DNA from: Diphasiastrum complanatum
Taxonomy: Eukaryota; Streptophyta; Lycopodiopsida; Lycopodiales; Lycopodiaceae
Assembly: GCA_029204225.1 (NCBI GenBank)
Contig: CM055092.1
Span: 23,875,005-23,939,004 of the forward strand
DNA: 64,000 bases
Reading direction: 5' to 3'
The notes under the pieces are model-generated. The model made no database searches and was not told where the DNA came from. It saw only the letters and a list, made by a program, of their open reading frames with translations. The translations under genes and the position numbers were made by a program. Position 1 is the stretch's first letter, and the number at the start of each line of letters is the position of its first letter. Below, one piece after another: positions 32,882 through 44,765 of this stretch.

Positions 32882-33528
32882 TGTGAAAATTGTCAACATT
32901 TCCTTGTCTAGTTTTAGGCCAAAATTGCTAAAAATGGCACATAGTTTAGGATCTGACTTTTCACACGTGTGAAACAGGTCTAGATATTTTTAGTAAGTGT
33001 ATTTTTTCAGTATGAAGAAGTGTCAAACTTCAAGACCTTCGAAATGAGTCCATTTTCATGTATTTTGGACATATATGCCAATTTTACCTATATAGGGCAT
33101 ATTTTAGGTAAGGAGGGTCTAGAGAGAGGAGAGAGAGTCATCTCTCTCAGCTATATATAGCAGGTAGGCCGTGGAGAAACAGGTTGGAGCAGATCCATTG
33201 TATTCATTTGCTTAATGAGAGATTTTTCTATTGGGTTCTCCTTCCATTGTTGGCATTGTGTAGTGATTGAGTTCAAGCTTTGTGTGTATGATCTTAGGTG
33301 CTTTCCAAAAGTGGTAGGCTGATGTATTATGGACTGTATAATGCTATTTTGGGCCGCACTTGATGTTTATGGAAGTTTCCATTTGTGATAAATGTTTTTT
33401 GATCAAGTTCTTTGCATTCTAGGTAGCATAGAATGTGTTGCCAATTCCTAGCTTATGTAGTTTGGAGTGCAAGCATTCAAGCCAATGATCTTGGAGTTTA
33501 GATCCACTTAGGATCTGTATTTTTCACA
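32882..33528 (+). repeat. 3' LTR, 647 bp
   Basis: Same length as the 5' LTR, with no difference seen by eye. Ends TTTTCACA at 33528, followed by the ATTCA target duplication. Confidence 0.95.
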
Positions 33529-34430
33529 ATTCACAAGCTGAAAAGACACTTGACCTTGATGTAAATCTCTTGTACGGTAACCTATGTCTTTGATAAAGCA
33601 CATTGCTCACAAACATGATTCAAGCTTGTTAAAGAGTTGGGAAGATCAGAAACAACTTGCCTCTTTCCCATCACCTCCAATCACTTGTAATTGAGATGCC
33701 CCAATCTCTTATGCTACACCTCTTGCATTGACAATTGCTCCTTTGCCATACATCCAACTTGGTTAGCAACAACACAAGCATCAAGTTTGAACAACTTACC
33801 TTGCCTCTTGCCTTTTGCAATCAATTCATCTTCCTTCTTGATCAAACAAGCATCAGCATCCACTTTGAATCCATTTTCAAGCATTTGACTACACTAATAC
33901 AGTCCTTAGTGATAGATGGAATGAACAAAACATTGAGTCAAATTTACATTCCTATTAGTAGATAGGAAAATAGAAATTGTGCCAATTCCTTTGATTGCAC
34001 ACTCACCATCATTGGCCGTGTCACGTTCACCTTTTTGTCACCTTCAAATTTCATCAATGATGAATAATACTCCTCATGATCTATCATATGTGATGTAGTT
34101 CCACTATGAATCTACCAAGGATCAATATCTCCATGATTAGTCAACAAGCAAGATGACATAACAAAACCATCATTTGAATTTTGTTCATCAACACCATCTT
34201 CATCAAGAGCTAGATTGGTTTACTTCTCATCTTGATCTCTCTTCTTCTTGAAGAAATTAGTAGAAAATGTCCTCTGACTCCCAAATAGAAACATTTTAGC
34301 TTGGATCTATCTTTCTTTGACTTGACATCCTCTACGCCATTTGTATTAATCACCATTTTCCTTCTACTCTTGAGCTCGGCACAAATGCTCAGCACAAATG
34401 TTGCATTGACCCATTTGGAATTTTTTTGGA
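33529..34430 (-). pseudogene. Copia B: gag end, protease, start of integrase
   Basis: 5' part of the element split by the nested insertion. Near 33600 the minus strand reads C-E-Q-C-A-L-S-K-T, the second half of the integrase zinc-binding region. Protease-like sequence lies at 33700-34150. The gag zinc knuckle region (CFYLGVRGHFL, near 34290) has lost its second and last Cys. Stops and frameshifts throughout. The gag N-terminus is not recognisable. Confidence 0.7.
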
Positions 34431-34890
34431 ATTATAACCTTGTTGAAAAATGATTTCTAGATCCTGGTGAAGTACGAGTTACTTATAAATCTCTCATCCT
34501 TGCTAATCATTTTTTGGTGTCGTCATTTTCAGGCAAGACACCCAATCGGCACAGACAACTCGATCGAGGAGCCAATTAGCCCACTTTGCATCCTCAATGG
34601 ATTCATGTCATCATTAATATTGTTAGGGTTATGATTTGTGGTTAATTGGAGATGAAAAAATGATTTATATATTGGTATTTCCCTCGTAGCTTTGACTCAA
34701 TACCTATAAAAGCTCGGACTATGATATAGGACCCTAAACCCTAAAACCTCAACACGCATAAAAAAAGAAAGAACATAATAGAGTGCTAATCAAAACTTCC
34801 GAAACATACGGTTATATCCTATTCCAGAATGTCACCACATGCTCCCTGCCTACGACGTTTGGGCTTTCTTGTGAAACTTATCGTCCAACA
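34431..34890. other. No gene seen
   Basis: AT-rich, only short frames; no terminal repeat detected for copia B. Confidence 0.4.
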
Positions 34891-34986
34891 AGAAACAATT
34901 GAACCACGCCTTTAACAGAAGAAAACAAGGGCTACACACCTTCCTAGAATTGGGAGTGTTGCTTACCTTTAACTCTTTCATGATCT

Positions 34987-34992
<6 letters not shown>

Positions 34993-35061
<69 letters not shown>
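34993..35061 (+). repeat. (CT)n microsatellite
   Basis: About 34 uninterrupted CT units. Confidence 0.97.
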
Positions 35062-35066
<5 letters not shown>

Positions 35067-35393
35067 GTCGTTAATCAACCTATTTCACCACTAGCTGTGC
35101 ATTTTTTTGATCCAAATTCTATAGATCCATCAACTTATATTGTGGACGCCACTACTTCACCAGGATACTCCTCTGAATCGGTGGTATATTATCTGTATGA
35201 ACCTAATGTCCCGATCTACGATCCAAACCAAGCTGTGTTTATGATGCAACAATTTCCCATAACACACGGATGCTTTATCTATGCAGGTAAACATCCTAGT
35301 ATTCGCTGCCCAGACAAACTTCATCTTCCACCAGCTTGTGAAAATTGTGGCATTGACCACCATGTTAAGAATTGCTCTTCACGCTTGAGCTGA
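35062..35393 (+). other. Short open frame with Cys/His cluster
   Basis: Downstream of the CT tract an open plus-strand frame of about 110 codons ends with CPDKLHLPPACENCGIDHHV followed by KNC. This Cys/His cluster resembles a zinc knuckle but the spacing is off by one (CX2CX4HX3C). The preceding part is Tyr/Pro/Asp-rich (DPNSIDPSTYIVDATTSPGY). It might be a gag fragment. The leader-like LSLSLS stretch upstream is only the microsatellite translated, so no start codon can be assigned. Confidence 0.25.
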
Positions 35394-36300
35394 CACAGTT
35401 GTGCTACTTGGAAAATTTACTGATTGACGTTTGTTATGTGAGTCTGAATATGTGTTTGTAAGTCCGTAACCTATGTCATTTTGTGATCATGTTCTTTTAG
35501 TTTGCTTATCTTTTTACTTTTCTTTTTACACCCTTTTACGTTATGTTTTTGTTTTCTTGCATGTCTGTCAGTCAAAGAATCTTTAAAGTACTCAGGAGTA
35601 ACTTTCAACTTCTATTCCAAAATATTCAATTGTTGTACAGAGTCAGAAAGATCACACAACAATAATACCTTGTGCACCACCATTATCACAATCCATTGTT
35701 GGTACATTATTTTCAGACCTGTAAGGACGGTGATGTAAGGACGGTAGTATGCGAAATATCAGGACCCATGGGAGGGCTTGGATGAAACATTCTTGATGTT
35801 CATTGTCATTAGGTAGTGAGTGATGGTTGTATTATATGACCCTTTCCGGAAGTACTCGATAAGAACACCCCCTCTCTTTAAATAGTCATGAAAGCAATTC
35901 AAGTGTAGTGTGCAATTTCCCAACCATCTTGGTTTCTAGATGGATGATAGTTAATAGTCAATAATCGTGTGTTCCAACAGGTTATTTTGACTATTGTGGT
36001 TCTAAACGAAGGCCGACGATGGGTTAGTTCTTAACTCACGTAGTGTGTTCCAACTACGGTGAGCATAGCCTCGGCCCCGTGTTCCAAGGAGACGAAGATA
36101 ATCTGCTTAATTTACTCATCACATACACCCAATCAACTTTTCTAAAAAACTTTCTTCATACATTCACACAAAACAGTCACTTCAAGAACATTAGCAACCT
36201 GCTATAGTTTAAAACTATCACCGTTTAAGATAGTTTTGGAAAATTTGAGACTCTTGCAAGTCTATTTTTTAGAAAAAAATATCTTACTTTGATAATTATT
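35394..36300. other. No gene seen
   Basis: Contains a short direct repeat GTAAGGACGGT (35718 and 35735) and otherwise nothing recognisable. Confidence 0.4.
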
Positions 36301-36319
36301 GATCCTTTTTTTAATTTTT

Positions 36320-36700
36320 GGAAGTTGGTAAGTGCTATTATAGAGTTATGAATAGATGTTTTGCAGCTATAACTAAGGCATTTCGAGTTCTTATTGTAGA
36401 GAACATGCTTGTATTGGAAGTTTTTTGCCAAACTAAATAGGTCTTTTGAAAACAAATTTATTTTAAATGATGTATTATCGATATATAAAGAAGATATCTC
36501 GATGTGATAATAATAATAATAATACATTAGTACCATGGTAGTTGCAAAATGCCCTTATAGAATGATTAATTGATGTTTTTCATATGCAACATTATAAGGC
36601 ATTTCAAATTTTTATTGTTGACAACATGCTTGAATTGCAGTCTTTGTTGCTGAACTATATAATCTATTTAAAATAGCTTTTTCTTGAATCATGTACTTTC
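36320..36700. repeat. Diverged tandem duplication, ~222-bp period
   Basis: The block GGCATTTCGAGTTCTTATTG...GAACATGCTTG at 36378 recurs as GGCATTTCAAATTTTTATTG...CAACATGCTTG at 36599, with matching flanks (TAGAGTTATGAATAGATG vs TAGAATGATTAATTGATG). Confidence 0.7.
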
Positions 36701-38040
36701 AATTGCCTAAATTTCTTATCATGTAATTTTATTGAGCAATTATTTTTTATTGTTGAATCTTGTATATTGTGTAAGCGTACTAGACTTATCAATTTTAGGT
36801 GATAGCATTCACGTAAACACAAGCATAACTTATTTCTAAACATTGTAGAATGTGAACAATAGATTCATCCAAACATTGTAGAATGTCCATAAGAAAATAT
36901 ATACAAACATAAAACCAACTTTTTTACATGATATTTATATTGTGTGAGTATTATCTACAATTAATGCTATAATCATTGCAAAGATACATTGAAACAAATA
37001 AACAAATATACAATGTTTAAAAAATTTATCTCATAGTGCAAACTATTTTTCTTAGATAGTCATGACTATCTAAAGTGTAAAACCAAAAGTGACGATCAAT
37101 AGAAGTTATCCAACAAGCCTTTTCTTTATGTGAATGTCATCTGCCAAAATGGTAAAACAAATGAATTCATTACATTGCTTTTTCTTGTTTGAGTCTATTC
37201 ACCAAATTGATTATGTACACTCTCATTGCTTGTTCACCAACGTTTACTTGTTGGAGCCCAAGATGTATAAAAATAGCAAATACATCTCTCCTTGAAAGCT
37301 TCCATGGCTTAGGTTTCTGCATAAGAGCATAAAGAACCTCCACATGTCATATTTCCAACTCCATAGAATGTGAATTTACATAGCTCTCAATGTCTGGACC
37401 TCCTTTAATTTGTTCTAAGTATGGCCATATGACATCATTAGATAGTTGTTGTTGGAAAATGAATTGTATATACGCCTATGAAAATATACAATTCAAAGGA
37501 CTGTTCATGCATGATTGTATGGTGAATAATCTTTAAGCGCTGTGTTGTGTTTGTTGATTCTAGGATAGAAATGATGCCATACATAGCATAAGGTTTGAAA
37601 TTAGCAACTACAAAGGGCTTCTCAGAACACATTATACCTGAATGTTGGTAGCAATTTTCTTGGCTCCACAACATGAAAAATGGAAGCTTTTGAAATGCCT
37701 CCCTTTCCATAAAAGAGTAGGTAGCACGGTTTCATAGTCCACAATGGACCAAATGCCAATCTTGACCCATGTCGCAATTTGATCTGTTTTGATTTCCATT
37801 TCTTATCCCTTGAGCATTGTGGACCAATATCACCTTGTTTCATGATAAAGCCATTAAATGTCATCTTCAATACGTCTAGATGGCTTTACCACCTGCAAGA
37901 AAAATAAAGATTTGCAAACTAATATAAAAAACACACTTATACTAAAAAACGTATAGTCACATTAGTCAACACAAATATCTAATGAAATTATTAGCATGAA
38001 CTAAAAATATTATTTACAAAAAGCAAAAAAGTATATTCAC
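36701..38040. other. Gene-poor; weak minus-strand frames at 37438-37870
   Basis: Two overlapping minus frames (82 and 90 codons) contain ordinary-looking residues (KWKSKQIKLRHGSRLAFGP, CYLLFYGKGGISKASIFHV) but no motif I know. They may be one decayed exon with a frameshift near 37650. Low confidence. Confidence 0.2.
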
Positions 38041-38109
38041 AAAACTTCAATGCATTAGTTTATAAAAACTTTCCTCTTGTTTTTTTGGAGATTCAAACTC
38101 GTCTGCAAA

Positions 38110-38690
38110 ATTCATTGTCATCAAATCAATTGTACAACAAAGTAACAAAACAATTCAATTAATGATATTGTTTTTAAATTTTTTAAAGAAAGATTATGAT
38201 AAAATAATCAAATAAACATTTCATAACATGCTTATCAAAATTGCTTTCTGTGGAATATATCATTGTAATTTTATTTTTCAAATTTATTACCATTATTTGT
38301 ACTAAATACCACATTGTTTAACTTTTATCTCGCTAGAATCCATGACATATTATATTCTTTTCATACCATTAAGAAGTGCACTCTCGTTAATTGATGACAT
38401 ATGTTCATAAAAAATTATTGTCTTCAAATCAGCTGTACAATAGAAGCAAAATAGTATTTGAATAAAAAAATGTTGTTTTGAATTTCTCAAAAGATAAAAA
38501 AAAATAACATTCCAGATTATGCTTGCAAAAAATGTTTCTTCTAAAATAGACCACTTTACTTTTATTTCAGAGTTTGTACAAATTTTGTCCTATTTACCAG
38601 CGTGTTTAACTATTGTGTCGATAGAATCCACAACATATTCTTTTCCTTTCATCGCACTCTCTTCATTCGGTGGCATTTGTTCTTCTTGAA
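38110..38690 (-). repeat. Diverged tandem duplication, ~290-300 bp
   Basis: Anchor pairs: TCAAATC(A/A)AxxTGTACAA at 38121 and 38424 (spacing 303), and GTTTAAC...TAGAATCCA(T/C)(G/A)ACATATT at 38316 and 38604 (spacing 288). The unit covers part of the decayed frame at 38590-38883. Confidence 0.6.
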
Positions 38691-38883
38691 AATTTGCAAG
38701 CAAGAATTCATGATCGAGAATACTTTGTATCAATGTATTTTCTTCATCGTCCTCTTGTGTTTGTTAAATATCATCTAGATTTATATTTTCTAAAAGATTC
38801 GTAGGCGCAATTGAGGAAGTGGCCACCTTATCCCCTTATTGTTGATGATCTACGTTTGTTCTTCCATCATTATTGGCCTCCAT
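38590..38883 (-). pseudogene. Unrecognised decayed N-terminal exon
   Basis: Minus frame from ATG at 38883: MEANNDGRTNVDHQQ, then acidic DDEENTLIQSILDHEFLL and EEQMPPNEESAMKGKEYVVD. It has two in-frame TAA codons and a stop at about 38600. Composition looks like real but decayed coding sequence, perhaps the acidic N-terminus of a transposon protein. No family recognised. Confidence 0.3.
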
Positions 38884-39149
38884 GTTTCTGGCTAGACTAG
38901 GTATCAGCCTCCAACAAACATTTATCTTCATTGATCGAATGCATTGAATTGAAGCTCAAATTTTATAAATGCTCTTAATGAAACACTTTCAATATTTAAT
39001 ATCATAAAAAAAATGTAATATTTCTTATATCCTTTCTTATATAGTATAGATTTTGTTATTAATCTTTATTGTATCCTTTCCAAACAACTATTATTTATAG
39101 AGACTGTCAAAGAAAATAGCCATCATAAGACCTTTGATACTAAAAATGT

Positions 39150-39420
39150 TTTCCTAACAATCAAGGGTTTTCCTAGATGAAATATATGCCAAGATACATT
39201 TTATTACTATGAAATTTTTTTCCTAGTTAGAGAGGGTGCAAATGTATCAAGGAATGTCAATATTTTCCTAGATAGAATTTCTGCACATACATTTTTTAAC
39301 TAGGAAAAATGTTTTCCTAGTTAGAAAGAGTCTCTAAACTAGTAAAAATCGTCTCTAACTAGGAAATTCCACAATTTTCCTATGTAGGAACATGTCATAT
39401 TTTTCTCGTTTCTTGTGAAT
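39150..39420. mobile_element. CACTA-like terminus with TTTCCTAGTTAGA repeats
   Basis: The motif TTTCCTAG(T/A)TAGA or its inverse TAACTAGGAAA occurs about six times between 39171 and 39372. The right edge near 39408 reads TTTCTCGTTTCTTGTGAATG, close to the expected inverse of CACTACAAGAAA. Clustered direct and inverted short motifs next to such an end are typical of CACTA subterminal regions. The partner end is not identified. Confidence 0.5.
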
Positions 39421-39878
39421 GTTAGTTACATACCATCCTAATTACCATCTAAATTGTGACAGAACAGTGACAATGCCAGCGTGCCCACTCCTGATAGTAG
39501 TGGTGTGAAGAGGCTTCTTGAGTGATTGAGGACAGTTGACTCTATGAGATCAGTGAGCGCTCCATCATCCATGCATGCATGTTGGTTTGGCAGTGTGTAC
39601 ATGAATCTCATATTATGAGCACTAGCTTAGTGTTTTCTATGATTGTTGCTTGAGTGCTAACTGCCATAACTCTGAGTATACTTTCAAGAGCAAATTCATG
39701 ACTTTCATAATGCCATATGAGTGGTTTTGTATCAGATCCTCTCTGTGTTTTTTGAGTACTGATTCCTAGAGGAAAATATATATTGTTGAGTCAAAGATCC
39801 TATATGAGAATCTGAGTCAGTTGGATCTCTGATTTCTGATTTCTTTCATATGTCAGAAATTGTGAACTCATGCAACTT
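39421..39878. other. No gene seen
   Basis: Between the CACTA-like end and the copia D LTR; only short frames. Confidence 0.4.
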
Positions 39879-40467
39879 TGTCACGAAGGTGACGAAGTGA
39901 AACGAAGCGAAAGTCAAATGTCGAAGGTCGAACATACCTCGAAGACCGAAAGACATGAAACGAAACGAAACGAAGACGTAGGAAAACAATTTGCGCTACC
40001 AACTGGCAGCTCGACGAGCATGGTGTATTGTACTTCACACGCTCAGCTAAAAGAGTTAGCGATAACAGAGAATAACTGACTAGTTGATTAGCGTTGACTT
40101 GTCTTGTAATTCTTTGTTTAACTATCTTGTAAACTCCACATAGTGGAGATGAATACACATTTTTTATCACCATGAAAGAGACAATAGAGAGATGAAAAAT
40201 AGAGAGAATAGTTGTGCATGAAAGTCTGCCAATGAGCAGAACACAACGATTGAGCTGAGTGTCAGGCTGCCAACGAGCGAGACACTGACCAACTCACTCA
40301 AAAGTCAAAAACAGATAATACAATTTCTCTCTTCTCCATCTCATTGTTCTCGTCATCTTCATTGTTCAAATCTTTTATGTTCTGTGATCTGTAGTCGCTT
40401 GCTTAGGATCCTAAAAATTTCCGCAAAAGAAAACCGAACGAACACAAATAGAATCAGATTCGCGACA
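39879..40467 (+). repeat. 5' LTR of copia D, 589 bp
   Basis: Starts TGTCACGAAGG and ends CAGATTCGCGACA, giving near-perfect inverted ends (TGTCACG/CGCGACA), directly followed by a PBS. No 3' LTR copy was found in the window. Confidence 0.7.
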
Positions 40468-40479
40468 TGTTATCAGAGC
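40468..40479 (+). other. Variant primer-binding site of copia D
   Basis: TGTTATCAGAGC differs from the usual TGGTATCAGAGC by one base and abuts the LTR terminal ACA. Confidence 0.75.
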
Positions 40480-40534
40480 CCACCCAGGTTATCACTGCAT
40501 GATATCTGAGCAATGATTCTCTAGGTAACACAAT

Positions 40535-41387
40535 ATGACTACAACGATCCAGACGAGAATAGTGATCAATCTTGATTCTGAAAACTACAGAGTATGAAAA
40601 TTCAAAATCAAAACACTTCTGGAAGGTGAAGGCATCTGGTCGGTGATCGAACTCACAAGGGTGCAGCCTCTAGAGAGAGACCTAGAGCTGAGTGAATCAG
40701 AAAATATGAACGTGCAATGATGATTATCGTTTCATCCATTAACGAAGAAATACTCATGTAGATTGAAGACTGTGAAAGTAGCAATGAAGCATGGAAAAGA
40801 TTAAAGTTAAAGTATGAAGTGACGACTGCCACTTCGTGATGCATTTTCACAATCAACTGCAATCTATACGATGGGATGGCAACCAGTTGGATCAGCATGT
40901 TGAGAAGATCATAACAATCTTTGCTCAACTCATTGCATCAGGACAGGAACACCAGGTCCCAGCACCACAACAGCTAATGTACTTCATGAAATCTCTACCT
41001 GCATCCTATCAGTCGTTGAGAATGCTCATACTGAATCTACCAGATATGACATTCGAGAGAGCAATAAGTCTTGTCGCTGATGAGAGACTGATGAGGGACG
41101 AAGGAGAAGGAAGCAATGATCAGGAGAAATCTCTTTTCACGAAGGGAAGGAAGAAGAACAAGAACAAGCCTAGATTCGAGAGGACGAACACAAAGTCTTT
41201 GAGCAGAGGCAATGACAACCAACAATATTCTTCTTGTGATCATTGTCTCAAACCAGGACACACAACCAATAGATGTTGGTTCAATCCAACGATACCTTGC
41301 ATGCACTGCAAAAAGAAGGGGCACTCTGCATACAATTGCAGATTGAACCTGAAAAGAAAAGCAAAGCTGACAAAGCGAGTGTTGTAG
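40535..41387 (+). pseudogene. Copia D gag
   Basis: Starts MTTTIQTRIVINLDSENYRV, then meets an early TGA where the family has Trp. Two further TGA codons near 40720 and a frameshift precede the long open part (40836-41387). That part has gag helices (WDGNQLDQHVEKIITIFAQL, LPASYQSLRMLILNLPDMTF) and two zinc knuckles in tandem, CDHCLKPGHTTNRC and CMHCKKKGHSAYNC. Two knuckles distinguish it from the single-knuckle elements A, E and the 5.5-kb element. Confidence 0.8.
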
Positions 41388-42015
41388 AGTCGTCCAAGGA
41401 TGCAGACAAAGGATGAAGCTTTCACGATATTCGATGAAGCTTCAACAAGCTACTTTGAACAAGACTACGATGTAGTCATTGATTCAGGAGCAACCTCACA
41501 CATCAAGGTCGACAACACAAAGAAGACCTCCAGATTGATACACTAACAATCTTCAATGGAGTGAAAAAACAAAGTTCGAGTACTACAACTTCACTGAAGA
41601 GCCAACAACATATCAAGAGGTTGTCCAAAGTCCACAAGGTGAATTTTGGAAGCAGACAATGTCAGAGGAAATCGAATCAATGAAGCAAAATGAGGCATGG
41701 ACACTAAAGCCACTGCCTGAAAATAAAAAGATCATCGACTGCAAGTGGGTATACAAAAGGAAAATCAAATCAGATGGCACTATCGGACGCTACAAAGCAA
41801 GGCTTGTCGCAAAGGGCTACACACAAAGGTACGACATTGATTATTTCGACACGTATTCACCAATGGTGAAAATGACAAGCATTCGATTGCTCCTTGCATA
41901 TGCTACACAATACAATCTAAAAGTTTACCAGATTGATGTAAAGATAGCCTTTCTCCACGGAGATCTAGAGGAAGAAATCTTCATGAAGTAGCTTGAAGGA
42001 TTCGAAGACCCCTCA
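41388..42015 (+). pseudogene. Copia D protease stub fused to RT
   Basis: The protease motif VIDSGATSHIK at about 41475 is followed within about 100 bases by RT sequence: FWKQTMSEEIESMKQNEAWT, CKWVYKRKIKSDGTI, KARLVAKGYTQRYDIDYFDT, VYQIDVKIAFLHGDLEEEIF (41659-41991). The rest of the protease and the whole integrase are missing, so about 2 kb was deleted internally. Homology ends at about 42015, before the YVDD box. Confidence 0.82.
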
Positions 42016-42814
42016 TAAGTATCAAGGGTCTCATGATGGCTATTTTGTTTGACAATATGCTAAGTAATATGTGTGGAAAGGACCATATTATCAAAAGCTA
42101 TAATATATAAGAAAGGATGAAAGATTAATTATTATTTCAAGATTTCATTTTTGCATGAGAACAATACCAATGCTATAGGAATATTATGGAAATGAAAACT
42201 TAAATATAGATATTTTTAATTGGCGAACTAAGTTCAGCAAAATTGTTGTCTTGATGAAAGTATATTGTTTTTATAATATATATACAAAATCATCAATTGC
42301 TTTCAATGAAAGTGCCCATCTCTAACATTATAGCTATGTTGTCTTTATTTTTCACAAAGTGAGTTCAAAAAAATTCCAACAACCAATTACACTAAACTTT
42401 TTATGATTTTTAATAGTAAAATGCTATTTATTTATGTGGAAATGAGGTGCAGATCAATTATTGTTTTATATTTAATGGCAATGTTTTTATTATGTGTGAT
42501 AGCTGACAAACTCAGTTCATCAACAATGAAGATCTTCTGCTCAACATTTGACATTTTGTCGGCATACTCTCAAATTCAGACAGTCTTTGACATTTTTTCG
42601 ATCTCTCATGATAATTGATCTTTGGGTGGCCCTTATGCATTAGGTACTTCCGTAATTATGAAGATTTTGCCCATTTTTGTCCCATGACCCATTATCCTAG
42701 TGTGGTATTTGACATATGTAGAACCCAACTTTTGGCAGTAGTATTTCAGATTTGGCTCTTGATTGATCAGCTGGAAAACAACGCCGATGTTTTCTGAAGG
42801 TCGACGAACTAGGA
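42016..42814. other. No recognisable gene
   Basis: AT-rich filler between two parts of copia D; short frames only. Confidence 0.4.
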
Positions 42815-43030
42815 GAGAAAAATGATAAACCACTAACTCTGCATATGGACAACACAATTGCCATACATCTACCTGAAAAAGTCTCAAACATTATATTATA
42901 TTAATATAAAATTTGAGTTACGTTGGCAATTTTACCAAAAGCTCGATAAAATCATGAAAACTATATTTACAAAGCCATTCCTAAGGCTGATTTATTTATC
43001 AAATCTCTTGGTAGTCCATTTCAGGCGGAC
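42815..43030 (+). pseudogene. Copia RNase H tail fragment
   Basis: The plus strand reads LHMDNTIAIHLPEK, then INIKFELRWQ, and then, after a frame change, PKADLFIKSLGSPF. These match in order the CDNxxAI, KHIDIxxHxxR and ADxFTKSLG blocks of a copia RNase H C-terminus. Possibly the 3' remnant of copia D, same strand. Confidence 0.45.
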
Positions 43031-43896
<866 letters not shown>

Positions 43897-44372
43897 AAGA
43901 TTACCTATTGTGTTTTAGAGTTTACGCAATTTGGGGGGTTTAGGGTAAAGGATTAAAAAAGAATTCAAATCTTTGCATGATTTGTTGTGCCTAGAAAAAA
44001 TACAAAAAAAGTCGTACAAAGTTTGTATAAGTAATAAATGAACTTATGTGATAGAAACTTGCCACAAAACAATCATCATCTACACTCATTATGGTTACGT
44101 TCAAGGGAATGATCAAGCAATTAGCTAAACATAATGTGATAGGTATGCAATTTAGTCAAAAGTAGAGTAGAGTAGACTATGCTATTGATCCATAAATGTG
44201 GAACACAATAGATTTTACTCTTTTTAGTAATATTTAAACATAGTATCTTATTATCTCATTATATTTTGTGTAGGCTTTTTATGTTGCCGAAGAAATTGTT
44301 GTCAAAGGCCTATTGGAAGGGCAATGTGATTATACCTGACTAGAGCATGGAAAATAGTGGAGAAGCTCATAA

Positions 44373-44764
44373 GAGGAGTTTTGAGCTCCAAAAAGACCCC
44401 TTGAAAATTTGTGCAAGATGTAGTTTATAATATTAAAATATTATAACACTAATACTTTGACTTGCCATAACTTTTCAATCGTAGCTCAGAAGCATGTCAT
44501 GTAACATACCATTGGAAATCCCTTGTCAAGTGCTTTTCAATGCACCAAACTCCGCTATATTCGGACTTACCACTAAAAAGTTATGACATTTTTAGTGTGG
44601 AATCAAAATGTGGACTCAAAAAGTTACGTTACGTAGATTTCAAATTTGAATGTTTTGATTGGTCCATGTGTAAGAAAAAATTGAGAAAAAATATAAAAAG
44701 AATCTTTACAAAGGGTCTTTTTTGGATTTGGAACTCCTCTAATGCAATACTAGTGGGCTTTTAA
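44373..44764 (+). repeat. LTR fragment related to the 54.4-55.2 kb LTR
   Basis: Matches the reverse complement of about 54740-55090 over most of its length. Shared phrases include GGAGTTTTG(A/G)GCTCCAAAAA, TTACCACTAAAAAGTTATG and ACTCAAAAAGTTACGTTAC. It is cut off exactly where the copia E LTR begins at 44766, so copia E inserted into, or recombined with, this older sequence. Confidence 0.7.
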
Positions 44765-44765
44765 C

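Larger units (their letters stand above)
27973..33528 (+). mobile_element. Complete non-autonomous LTR retrotransposon, 5,556 bp
   Basis: Two 647-bp LTRs that appear identical by eye, TG...CA ends (TGTGAAAA...TTTTCACA), 5-bp ATTCA target duplications, PBS directly after the left LTR and PPT directly before the right LTR. Inside are only a gag ORF and a second ORF of unknown function. There is no protease, integrase, RT or core RNase H. It is inserted in the integrase region of copia B in opposite orientation. Structurally it fits the class of gag-only terminal-repeat elements (TR-GAG), but the second ORF is unusual. The identical LTRs imply very recent insertion. Confidence 0.93.

Noticed and set aside
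34899-35061. Signal-peptide-like LSLSLS start of the 164-codon frame
   Set aside because: Microsatellite translation; only the part after 35061 was kept as a weak feature.
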